A stretch of DNA of 5,957 nucleotides from a bacterium (GTDB lineage Bacteria; Fidelibacterota; Marinisomatia; Marinisomatales; Marinisomataceae): NCBI GenBank assembly GCA_023255095.1, contig JALRJJ010000131.1, positions 1 through 5,957 of the forward strand, in the 5' to 3' direction. The position numbers and the translations under genes were made by a program. A model generated the notes under the pieces. It had not been told where the DNA came from and ran no database searches. It saw only the letters and a list, made by a program, of their open reading frames with translations. Position 1 is the stretch's first letter. The number at the start of each line of letters is the position of its first letter. Positions 1 to 5,957 of this stretch are shown piece after piece.

Positions 1-49
1 TTTAATTAAAGTTTTACTTTAAGTAAATATTTCTATAAAATTGTTTAGA

Positions 50-406
50 ATGGATAATAAACTCGAAAAATTATATTTTAGCATTAAAGAAGTAGGAAAG
101 TTGACTGGTTTAAAACCCTATGTTTTACGCTATTGGGAGTCAGAATTTCCAACTTTAAACCCTACTAAAAATCGTGCGGGAAAAAGAACTTATCGTCAAA
201 AAGATATCGATCTTATTTTTCAAATAAAGGAATTACTTTATGACCGAAAATTTACCATTAAAGGTGCCATTGAAGAGCTTAAGGATTCTTCTGAAGAGGA
301 AACAGTTATTATTAATCAAAATAATTCTGTCGAAGTTGATCAGAGAATATTACATGAAGTTCGACAAGAGTTAAAAACAATTCTGGCTGATTTAAATCGT
401 AATTAA
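50..406 (+). CDS. MerR-family transcriptional regulator (short, stand-alone)
   Basis: The 118-residue protein is a DNA-binding transcription regulator of the MerR superfamily. The winged helix-turn-helix fills the N-terminal two thirds. YFSIKEVGKLTGLKPYVLRYWE (residues 9-30) is the helix-turn-helix with the family's typical R-Y/F-W-E ending. A wing follows around residues 40-49 (NRAGKRTYR), and then a second helical pair (residues 52-77, including FTIKGAIEELK). Residues 97-116 look like a short amphipathic dimerisation helix. There is no effector-binding domain and no cysteine, so metal sensing as in MerR itself is unlikely. Short proteins like this are common in Bacteroidota, mostly with unknown targets. 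I chose the ATG at 50; a TTG lies in frame at 41 but would add only three residues. No Shine-Dalgarno is visible. The next gene starts 42 bases downstream on the same strand and may or may not be co-transcribed. Confidence 0.93.
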   Translation: MDNKLEKLYFSIKEVGKLTGLKPYVLRYWESEFPTLNPTKNRAGKRTYRQKDIDLIFQIKELLYDRKFTIKGAIEELKDSSEEETVIINQNNSVEVDQRILHEVRQELKTILADLNRN

Positions 407-448
407 AATTTATCTTTTTTATCTCAAAATAATTTAAATTCATTTTAA

Positions 449-1681
449 ATGGATACGTCAATACTTATTACCTTATCAATTCCGTTATTTTTCGTATTAG
501 TATTAATCGAATTTTTATATGGATATTTTACCAAAAACAATAATTATCGTCTGAACGACGCTATTACTAGTATGTCTTTAGGATTGATTAGTCGTTTTGT
601 TCCTTTATTGGGTTTAGGATTTCAATATGTTGTCTATACGATCGTTGCAGAACAGTATAATTTAAAACTATTAAGCACTGATGCTATTTGGGTATGGGTT
701 TTAGCCTTCTTAATGTATGACTTATGTTATTATTGGATGCACCGCATCCACCATGAAGTCAAATTATTTTGGGCAACTCATGTGGTGCACCACCATGGAG
801 AAGATTTCAATTTATCGACTGCTATGCGTCAAACTAGCACCGGTTTTTTATGGAAATGGGTCTTTTTCTTACCGATGTTTCTTATCGGTGTTCCTCCTGC
901 AATTTATGTCACGGTTGCTGGTTTAAATCTAATTTATCAATTCTGGGTACATACAGAACATATTGGTCGTTTAGGATGGATGGAATATGTGTTCATTACT
1001 CCATCGAACCATCGTGTACATCATGCACAAAATGATGATTATTTAGATGCGAATTATGGAGGTGTTTTCATTCTTTGGGATCGAATGTTTGGAACGTTTA
1101 TTGATGAAAGAGAAGATTTAAAGCCTGTTTACGGTACAGTGAAACCTTTAAAAACCTTTAATCCATTCTGGGCTAATATAGAAGTATTTTACCAAATGTT
1201 GATGGATTCAATCCGTACTAAAAAATGGAGTGACAAAGTCAAAGTATGGTTTTCTCCTCCAGCCTGGAGACCAGCAGATGTTGCTGAAAAATATCCTATT
1301 TCTAAAAATGATTTATCAAACTTTGAGAAACATGATCCTCAAATCATGATGGAAGGGAAGATTTTTGCCTTATTCCAATTCTTCGTCATTAATTCAATGA
1401 CTCTAGTGATGTTATTCAATGTTAATTTATTCGACTATAGTCAGATGCTATCGATTATCTTTTTTATCGTTTTTGTAGCAATTTCCAATTCATTTATCCT
1501 TGACGGAAAGTCTTTTGCCTATCGATTTGAATTGTTGAGAGCCATCACCATGCTGTTTTTATTCCAATTAGAATATTTTACTAAATTCGATCTGTTTATT
1601 CTTTCACATTCAGTAGCATCCGTTATTTTAGCATTCTTATTGAACTCCCGAGCTGCATCGAAAGCTCAAACAGTGGCATAA
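449..1681 (+). CDS. Fatty acid hydroxylase/sterol desaturase superfamily membrane oxygenase, alkylglycerol monooxygenase-like
   Basis: This 410-residue integral membrane protein should bind a di-iron centre through clustered histidines. Visible ligands are H98, H101/H102 (HRIHHE), H111, H114/H115 (HVVHHH), H168/H171 (HTEH) and H188, H191/H192 (NHRVHH). From memory, the surroundings match animal alkylglycerol monooxygenase (AGMO, TMEM195) unusually well: HEV..W..H..HH..ED.NLSTA.RQ (102-128), YQFW.HTE (163-170), TPS.HRVHH (184-192) and NY.GV...WD..FGTF (202-217). Spacing of the His residues, and Glu103 right after H102, agrees with the essential His/Glu set described for AGMO. AGMO cleaves ether lipids using tetrahydropterin and O2; that activity here is inference. 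Membrane segments are likely near 5-25, 45-68, 78-97 and 137-165. A C-terminal group of about four (303-323, 334-352, 362-378, 383-398) is absent from minimal sterol desaturases. It is the first gene of the tight cluster. No Shine-Dalgarno is evident before the ATG. Confidence 0.93.
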   Translation: MDTSILITLSIPLFFVLVLIEFLYGYFTKNNNYRLNDAITSMSLGLISRFVPLLGLGFQYVVYTIVAEQYNLKLLSTDAIWVWVLAFLMYDLCYYWMHRIHHEVKLFWATHVVHHHGEDFNLSTAMRQTSTGFLWKWVFFLPMFLIGVPPAIYVTVAGLNLIYQFWVHTEHIGRLGWMEYVFITPSNHRVHHAQNDDYLDANYGGVFILWDRMFGTFIDEREDLKPVYGTVKPLKTFNPFWANIEVFYQMLMDSIRTKKWSDKVKVWFSPPAWRPADVAEKYPISKNDLSNFEKHDPQIMMEGKIFALFQFFVINSMTLVMLFNVNLFDYSQMLSIIFFIVFVAISNSFILDGKSFAYRFELLRAITMLFLFQLEYFTKFDLFILSHSVASVILAFLLNSRAASKAQTVA

Positions 1682-1685
1682 TTCT

Positions 1686-1823
1686 GTGAAAAACATTGGA
1701 ATCACCGCTTGTGTTGCACTATTTTTTTTCATAACATCTTTTTTAATTCCTGTCATAGGAGCTATCATTGCAGTACCTATGGCTATTTTTGGAGCTTGGA
1801 TTTATAATGCATATGAAAAATAA
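1686..1823 (+). CDS. Small hydrophobic membrane protein, GTG start (45 residues)
   Basis: An open frame of 45 codons starts with GTG four bases after the oxygenase stop and ends with TAA at 1821-1823, overlapping the proposed msrA start by 11 bases. The product begins MKNIGITACVALFF, is uncharged from residue 3 to residue 43, and ends in YNAYEK. This gives one long or, more likely, two short membrane helices (about 3-22 and 24-41) broken by Pro22 and Gly25. The lysine near the N-terminus and the C-terminal Glu-Lys frame the hydrophobic core. No ATG is available as a start: the only in-frame ATG is codon 32, and the frame is closed upstream by TGA at 1641. It almost exactly fills the gap between two clear genes, which supports a real gene in the same operon. 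I recognise no family. Its function is unknown, and it could still be a chance open frame in AT-rich DNA. Confidence 0.6.
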   Translation: MKNIGITACVALFFFITSFLIPVIGAIIAVPMAIFGAWIYNAYEK

Positions 1824-2358
1824 AAGTTTAATTTTACTGATTTTAGTATTGTTATTAGGAGAAAAGATGATGGCAAACGACAAAACAATAAAAGAAGCTG
1901 TGTTTGCAGCTGGATGTTTTTGGGGCGTTGAAAGCTCATTTCAAGCCTTAGAAGGCGTCAAAGAAACCACTGTGGGGTATACTGGTGGAAAAGTCAAGAA
2001 TCCTTCTTATGAACTGGTTTGTACAGGTATCACTGGGCATGCAGAAGCTGTAAAGGTTGTCTATGATGCTTCCGTTGTTTCTTATGAGCAATTACTGAGT
2101 ACTTTTTTCACAAGTCACGATCCAACAACTTTAAACCGTCAGGGACCAGACGTAGGAACTCAATATCGTTCAGCCATTTATTTTGCAGATGAAACTGAGA
2201 GAGCCGCAGCAGAGTCTGTGATAGAGCAGTTGAATGAATCTGGAAAGTTTTCATCAAAGATTGTCACAGAAGTGACAAATAAATCCGATTTTTATGATGC
2301 AGAAGAGTATCATCAAGATTATTATAAAAAACGTGGCTTAACAGGTTGCGCAATATAA
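1813..2358 (+). CDS. msrA: Peptide methionine-S-sulfoxide reductase MsrA
   Basis: MsrA reduces the S-epimer of methionine sulfoxide, free or in proteins, repairing oxidative damage. With the start used here the protein has 181 residues. The catalytic motif GCFWG is at 34-38 (nucleophile Cys35). It is followed by VGYTGG (54-59), TGHAE (74-78) and YHQDYY (166-171). Cys70 in the YELVCTG segment and Cys179 in the terminal GCAI are candidate resolving cysteines. There is no MsrB domain. The start is uncertain. From 1813 the protein begins MKNKSLILLILVLLLG, which looks like a signal peptide or membrane anchor, suggesting an exported enzyme. From ATG 1867 or 1870 it would be a cytosolic enzyme of about 162 residues that starts just before the catalytic core and is preceded by AGGAG at 1857-1861. 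ATG 1807 is also in frame. The next gene follows 12 bases after the stop, and its ribosome binding site overlaps that stop. Confidence 0.96.
   Translation: MKNKSLILLILVLLLGEKMMANDKTIKEAVFAAGCFWGVESSFQALEGVKETTVGYTGGKVKNPSYELVCTGITGHAEAVKVVYDASVVSYEQLLSTFFTSHDPTTLNRQGPDVGTQYRSAIYFADETERAAAESVIEQLNESGKFSSKIVTEVTNKSDFYDAEEYHQDYYKKRGLTGCAI
1857..1861 (+). promoter_or_regulatory. Possible internal Shine-Dalgarno for a shorter msrA product
   Basis: AGGAG lies 5 bases before ATG 1867 and 8 bases before ATG 1870, within the segment that would encode the signal-like N-terminus of MsrA. The spacing to 1870 is ideal. It could be the true msrA ribosome binding site, a second site giving a cytosolic form, or simply the Leu-Gly-Glu codons of a longer protein. 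Confidence 0.4.
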
Positions 2359-2362
2359 GGAG
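2357..2362 (+). promoter_or_regulatory. Shine-Dalgarno site of the exported-protein gene
   Basis: AAGGAG is placed 8 bases before ATG 2371 and overlaps the last two bases of the msrA stop codon. It is the clearest ribosome binding site in the window, fixes the start of the following gene, and suggests that gene is translated in close succession with msrA. Confidence 0.7.
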
Positions 2363-2370
2363 AGTGTAAA

Positions 2371-2886
2371 ATGAGAAAATGGTTTCAATATAGTTTAATT
2401 TTAGCTCTAGTTTTTGTCTTTACCACTGATTTACATGGTCAATTTCGTCGTAAAAAAGTCAAACTAAGTCAAACGAATAAAGTCGAAGAGTTTATCAATG
2501 ATTACGTGCAAGATCCTTTTATGATTGAGCACATCCAAACCTTACAATCTGAACTAGTGAAAATCGGTTTTGAGATTTTACCGCCAGATACTGATGGAGA
2601 TGTGGAAATAGAAATTAATTTTGAGAACTTTAATTTTGATCCTTATTACGGATCAACTGCCGATCCTAAACAATCTTATATCATTTTTAGAGATCCGTCG
2701 AGTAAAAAAGTTTTTGCTAAGTTCTTTGCTATCTCTATTGTCAGTGATGATGATTCTGTAGGACCTATGTCGCAAGCGTTTGGAAATACTACAAGTAGTT
2801 CCTATAACAATACTTCTAGAGATCTTCCTACTGACGTTAATGCTATCATCTTAGATTGGGCTAAACAAATTAAAAACTTCTATTAA
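2371..2886 (+). CDS. Exported protein of unknown function (171 residues)
   Basis: I do not recognise a family. The N-terminus is a classic signal peptide: MRKWFQ, then a hydrophobic stretch (8-18), then a likely cleavage after Gly23 (DLHG/QF). This leaves Gln24 at the mature N-terminus, as is frequent in Bacteroidota exported proteins. No cysteine follows, so it is not a lipoprotein. The mature part starts basic (FRRKKVK, 25-31), then has an amphipathic helical region (37-66), an acidic beta-rich section (GDVEIEINFENFNF, 76-89), a basic segment around KKVFAKFF (112-119), a Ser/Asn/Thr-rich low-complexity stretch (139-149), and a C-terminal helix (155-170). The protein probably resides in the periplasm or at the cell envelope. 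A strong Shine-Dalgarno fixes the start, and leuS begins 5 bases after its stop. Position next to msrA might hint at envelope or oxidative stress, but that is only guilt by association. Confidence 0.85.
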   Translation: MRKWFQYSLILALVFVFTTDLHGQFRRKKVKLSQTNKVEEFINDYVQDPFMIEHIQTLQSELVKIGFEILPPDTDGDVEIEINFENFNFDPYYGSTADPKQSYIIFRDPSSKKVFAKFFAISIVSDDDSVGPMSQAFGNTTSSSYNNTSRDLPTDVNAIILDWAKQIKNFY

Positions 2887-2891
2887 AGCTC

Positions 2892-5330
2892 TTGGGGTAT
2901 CTTCACCAAACCATTGAGCCTAAATGGCAAGACTATTGGATTAAAAATCAAGTTTTTAAGACTTCTGAAGATTTAAAACTTCCAAAATATTATGTCTTAG
3001 ATATGTTTCCTTACCCCTCGGGTTCTGGATTGCACGTTGGGCATGCTCTAGGTTATGTGGCAACCGATATTGTAGCTCGTTTTAAAAGAATGAAGGGATT
3101 CAATGTCTTACATCCGATGGGTTGGGATGCATTTGGTTTACCCGCTGAGCAGTACGCCATTAAAACCGGAACTCATCCAAAAATTACTACAGCTGAAAAT
3201 GTCTCTAATTTCAAAAGACAAATCAATCAATTAGGATTTTCCTATGACTGGTCGAAAGAGATTAATACCACCGATCCAAATTATTACAAATGGACGCAGT
3301 GGATTTTCTTGCAACTGTATAACAAAGGGCTAGCCTATGAGGAAGAAGTTGCTGTGAATTGGTGCCCAGAACTTCGTGCAGTTCTAGCCAATGAAGAGGT
3401 TGTCAATGGAAAATCTGAGATAGGAGGCCATCCTGTTTATCGAACACCGATGAAACAGTGGATTTTAAGAATTACGGAGTATGCTGAATCACTTTTGAAT
3501 GGGTTAGATGACTTGGATTGGCCCGAGAATATTAAAGAATTACAGAAAAATTGGATAGGGAAGTCTGAAGGGGCAGAGGTTCATTTTTCCGTCCTTAATT
3601 CCCCTCAATCTTTAACCGTTTTTACCACCAGACCTGATACGCTTTTTGGAGCTACTTATATGGTCATTGCTCCTGAACATCCATTAGTACAAGATTTAAC
3701 CACTGATGATAATAAAAAGGACGTGTTAGATTATATTGAGAAAACTAAGTTAAAGTCAGACTTTGATCGAACAGAGGTCAATAAAGACAAGACAGGTGTT
3801 TTCACCGGTTCTTACGCAGTCAATCCTCTATCAAAAGAGCATATTCCTATCTGGATAGCAGATTATGTACTAAGTACTTATGGAACCGGCGCAATTATGG
3901 CTGTCCCGGGTCATGATGAGAGAGATTGGGAGTTTGCGAAAAAATATCAATTAAAGATTTTAGAAGTAGTTAGTGGAGGAGATGTATCAAAAGCTGCTTA
4001 TATCACAAAAGAAGCAGGAGAAATTGTCAATTCCTCACACAAAGATACGCTTTCTATTGATGGATTAACGGTAAGCGATGCTATTAATACGGTCATTTCT
4101 TTCTTAGAAAAGAATCGACTAGGTCGACGCAGTGTCAATTACAAATTAAGAGATTGGCTATTTTCTCGCCAACGCTATTGGGGAGAGCCGTTTCCCATTA
4201 TGCATACGGATCAAGGAGTATCTCCAATTGATGAAAGTCAGTTACCTGTACGATTACCTGAAGTTGATAATTATAAGCCATCTGATGATGGAAAATCACC
4301 ATTATCAACTATTAAACAATGGGTTGAAATAAAAGATGTAAATGATAATATAATAGGACTTAGAGAAACAAATACTATGCCTCAATGGGCTGGTTCTTGT
4401 TGGTATTATTTACGTTTTACCGATCCCCAGAATTTGCAGGAAGCTTGGGATAAAAAAGCCGAGAATTACTGGATGCCAGTTGATTTGTACATTGGCGGAC
4501 AAGAACATGCGGTTTTGCATTTGCTCTATGCTCGTTTTTGGCATCATGTCTTATTCGATTTAGGGTTGGTTTCAACGAAAGAACCCTTCCAAAAACTTTA
4601 TAATCAGGGGATGATTTTAGGTGATGATGGCTCTAAAATGAGTAAATCTCGAGGAAATGTGATTAATCCAGACGATATCATTGAAGAATATGGCGCTGAT
4701 TCAATGCGTTTATATGAAATGTTTATGGGACCGTTAAATAAATCTAAACCGTGGAATACCAAAGGATTACAAGGATGTTATCGTTTTATCAATAAATTAT
4801 GGAACACGCTTGTTGATGAAGACGGAACCTTATCGTCAAAGATAAAGGAAATTCAAGCATCGAAAGAGACGTTGTCTATTCATCATACCACTGTCGAAAA
4901 AGTCGGACATGACATAGAAAATTTACATTTCAATACCGCAGTATCTCAGTTAATGATTTATGTTAATCATTTACAAGACTGTGAAGAGATTTCAAAAGAA
5001 CTGGTTATAGATCTATGTAAAATTATTGCACCTTTTATTCCACATGTAGCAGAGGAAATTTGGCAGTTGTTAGGTAATACTAATACCATTTCATATGAGA
5101 AATGGCCTAAGTTTGATGCTTCTTTAACAGTGAAGGATGAGGTAGAAGTTGCGATACAAGTCAATGGTAAGTTAAGAGCTACAATTACTCTAGATATTGA
5201 TCTTGATCAAGAAAACGCTGTAAATGCGGCTTTACAGCTCGAAAAAATCCAAAGCTATACCAACAATGGTCAATCGATCGTTAAGACCATCTACGTACCA
5301 AATCGTTTAATTAATTTTGTCGTAAGATAG
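2892..5330 (+). CDS. leuS: Leucyl-tRNA synthetase
   Basis: This cytoplasmic class Ia synthetase charges tRNA-Leu with leucine using ATP. The 812-residue protein is complete. The Rossmann fold carries the HIGH-type motif HVGH (48-51, within FPYPSGSGLHVGH). The CP1 editing domain spans roughly 222-415, with TTRPDT (245-250) and GTGAIMAVPGHDERD (331-345), which form the site for hydrolysing mischarged tRNA. RDWLFSRQRYWGEPFP (420-435) returns to the catalytic core. KMSKS is at 582-586. The anticodon-binding helical domain follows, then the C-terminal domain with VNGKLRATI (757-765). In the ZN-1 region only Cys158 remains, so that zinc site is probably lost, as in other bacterial LeuRS. The start must be TTG 2892 or another non-ATG codon: an in-frame TAA lies at 2871, no ATG lies between, and the YLHQTIEPKWQ start matches family N-termini. 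The next in-frame ATG is codon 38, too late. No Shine-Dalgarno is evident, so initiation may rely on coupling with the upstream gene. Confidence 0.98.
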   Translation: MGYLHQTIEPKWQDYWIKNQVFKTSEDLKLPKYYVLDMFPYPSGSGLHVGHALGYVATDIVARFKRMKGFNVLHPMGWDAFGLPAEQYAIKTGTHPKITTAENVSNFKRQINQLGFSYDWSKEINTTDPNYYKWTQWIFLQLYNKGLAYEEEVAVNWCPELRAVLANEEVVNGKSEIGGHPVYRTPMKQWILRITEYAESLLNGLDDLDWPENIKELQKNWIGKSEGAEVHFSVLNSPQSLTVFTTRPDTLFGATYMVIAPEHPLVQDLTTDDNKKDVLDYIEKTKLKSDFDRTEVNKDKTGVFTGSYAVNPLSKEHIPIWIADYVLSTYGTGAIMAVPGHDERDWEFAKKYQLKILEVVSGGDVSKAAYITKEAGEIVNSSHKDTLSIDGLTVSDAINTVISFLEKNRLGRRSVNYKLRDWLFSRQRYWGEPFPIMHTDQGVSPIDESQLPVRLPEVDNYKPSDDGKSPLSTIKQWVEIKDVNDNIIGLRETNTMPQWAGSCWYYLRFTDPQNLQEAWDKKAENYWMPVDLYIGGQEHAVLHLLYARFWHHVLFDLGLVSTKEPFQKLYNQGMILGDDGSKMSKSRGNVINPDDIIEEYGADSMRLYEMFMGPLNKSKPWNTKGLQGCYRFINKLWNTLVDEDGTLSSKIKEIQASKETLSIHHTTVEKVGHDIENLHFNTAVSQLMIYVNHLQDCEEISKELVIDLCKIIAPFIPHVAEEIWQLLGNTNTISYEKWPKFDASLTVKDEVEVAIQVNGKLRATITLDIDLDQENAVNAALQLEKIQSYTNNGQSIVKTIYVPNRLINFVVR

Positions 5331-5957
5331 TTTTTTAGAAGCTGTCATAGTCCAAACTGCAATTACCAATACTAAAACCGCAAGTTTTTGAGCTGTGGCA
5401 TGCAATCTTAAGGCTTGATAGTCCATCCAAGGTTGTGGACCATATTCTAAGAAAAAGATATACAACCCTATTAAAATAGTAGAAATTAGTAGAATTCTTG
5501 CTACAAAATAGTCTTTAATTCTGAAGAAAAACCAAGTAAATAACGCCAAAATCTTTAAATCAGTATAAAAAACCCAATAGGCAAAGGTATTGTGTAATAA
5601 ATACAGCGATTTAACATCTGCGGGAGTTACTATGATACCAATTGTACATATTATACCAAACAAGGCTAAAAGCTTAGCAATGATATAAATACGTGGAAAT
5701 TGAGGTTCAAAATAATTAGCGCATAAGAAAATAAAGTGATATGCACCAAATCCCAATGCTGACATGCCTATGAAAAAATAAATGAATGAAGTAATATTTG
5801 AATTCCCGGAGTGTGACGACAAACGCCCAAGATCACTTAAAAAATTTGTAGTAAAACTGTAAGAGGTTGTATCAGTAATAATATAATTTCCGCCACCATA
5901 AAATAGCGAAGCCATAAAAAGGGAGGATAGGAATATTATGAAGAGAAATCTTGTTTG
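5307..5957 (-). CDS. Multi-pass membrane protein, DUF998-like; 5' end beyond the window
   Basis: This is a hydrophobic protein of unknown function with about six membrane segments. An ATG at 5915 would give 202 residues. However, the frame stays open through all 14 codons to the window edge, and those codons (QTRFLFIIFLSSLF) form the front of the first membrane helix, so the true start probably lies outside. Counting from 5915, later helices are near 41-66, 75-96, 107-131, 137-156 and 173-191. Features resembling DUF998 are a TNFLSDLGR segment after helix 1 (23-31) and a TPAD...LLHN motif (97-109) between helices 3 and 4. This assignment is from memory and tentative. The protein should sit in the inner membrane; no enzymatic motif is evident. 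The gene converges on leuS and its stop (TAA at 5309-5307) lies inside the leuS coding region. Confidence 0.8.
   Translation of the reverse strand, partial: QTRFLFIIFLSSLFMASLFYGGGNYIITDTTSYSFTTNFLSDLGRLSSHSGNSNITSFIYFFIGMSALGFGAYHFIFLCANYFEPQFPRIYIIAKLLALFGIICTIGIIVTPADVKSLYLLHNTFAYWVFYTDLKILALFTWFFFRIKDYFVARILLISTILIGLYIFFLEYGPQPWMDYQALRLHATAQKLAVLVLVIAVWTMTASKKLSYDKIN

Noticed and set aside
41..49. TTG start extending the MerR-type protein by three residues.
   Set aside because: An ATG is present at 50 and the extra residues add nothing conserved.
30..49. TATAAAATTG close to the MerR-type start as a possible -7 element.
   Set aside because: It matches TAnnTTTG imperfectly, lies almost on the start codon, and too little upstream sequence is available to judge a -33 element.
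407..448. AT-rich gap between the MerR-type gene and the oxygenase, examined for a terminator or promoter.
   Set aside because: No convincing hairpin was found. TATCTTTT at 411 resembles the Bacteroidota -7 box (TAnnTTTG) but its last base differs and no TTTG is seen at the -33 spacing.
717..1035. Two overlapping plus-strand open frames (717-926 and 850-1035) within the oxygenase gene.
   Set aside because: They lie in other frames of a strongly supported gene and their products have no recognisable features.
1768..1806. TTG start extending MsrA upstream.
   Set aside because: It would overlap the small membrane gene far more deeply and place extra residues before an already signal-like N-terminus.
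2261..2278. Perfect inverted repeat TTGTCAC-AGAA-GTGACAA, a 7-base stem with a 4-base loop.
   Set aside because: It sits inside msrA and codes for the IVTEVT segment, which is normal for the family. There is no U-tract, so it is probably chance.
4967..5164. Minus-strand open frame of 65 codons inside leuS.
   Set aside because: It is antisense to a conserved part of leuS and its product has no family features, so it is a shadow frame.

Overview
The window is AT-rich (about 35-38% G+C by eye), compact and chromosomal in character. It most likely comes from a member of the Bacteroidota. Supporting signs are the short stand-alone MerR-type regulator of the kind common in that phylum, a signal peptide whose predicted mature protein begins with Gln, mostly weak or absent Shine-Dalgarno sequences, and the base composition. 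I cannot name a genus. The leucyl-tRNA synthetase does not look like the long form I associate with Bacteroides and Flavobacterium, so the phylum call is moderate.

Layout. At 50-406 (+) is a 118-residue MerR-family DNA-binding protein. After a 42-base AT-rich gap comes a tight plus-strand cluster: a di-iron membrane oxygenase of the fatty acid hydroxylase/sterol desaturase superfamily that closely resembles alkylglycerol monooxygenase (449-1681); a 45-codon GTG-initiated gene for a very hydrophobic small membrane protein (1686-1823), easily missed by gene finders; a peptide methionine-S-sulfoxide reductase, msrA (1813-2358, start uncertain); an unrecognised small exported protein (2371-2886); and leuS, starting at a TTG codon (2892-5330). 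On the minus strand, a multi-pass membrane protein resembling DUF998 runs into leuS tail to tail. The two coding regions overlap by 24 bases, and the minus-strand gene enters from beyond the right edge of the window.

How the genes fit together. From the oxygenase to leuS the gaps are 4, -11, 12 and 5 bases, so these genes are probably co-transcribed, with leuS last. Functionally they are mixed: ether-lipid or fatty-alcohol oxidation at the membrane, repair of oxidised methionine, an exported protein of unknown role, and leucyl-tRNA charging. No common pathway is evident. I see no mobile element, CRISPR array, RNA gene or defence system. The points worth a second look are the unannotated small membrane gene, the AGMO-like enzyme, the two competing msrA starts, the TTG start and short-form architecture of LeuRS, and the convergent gene overlap.
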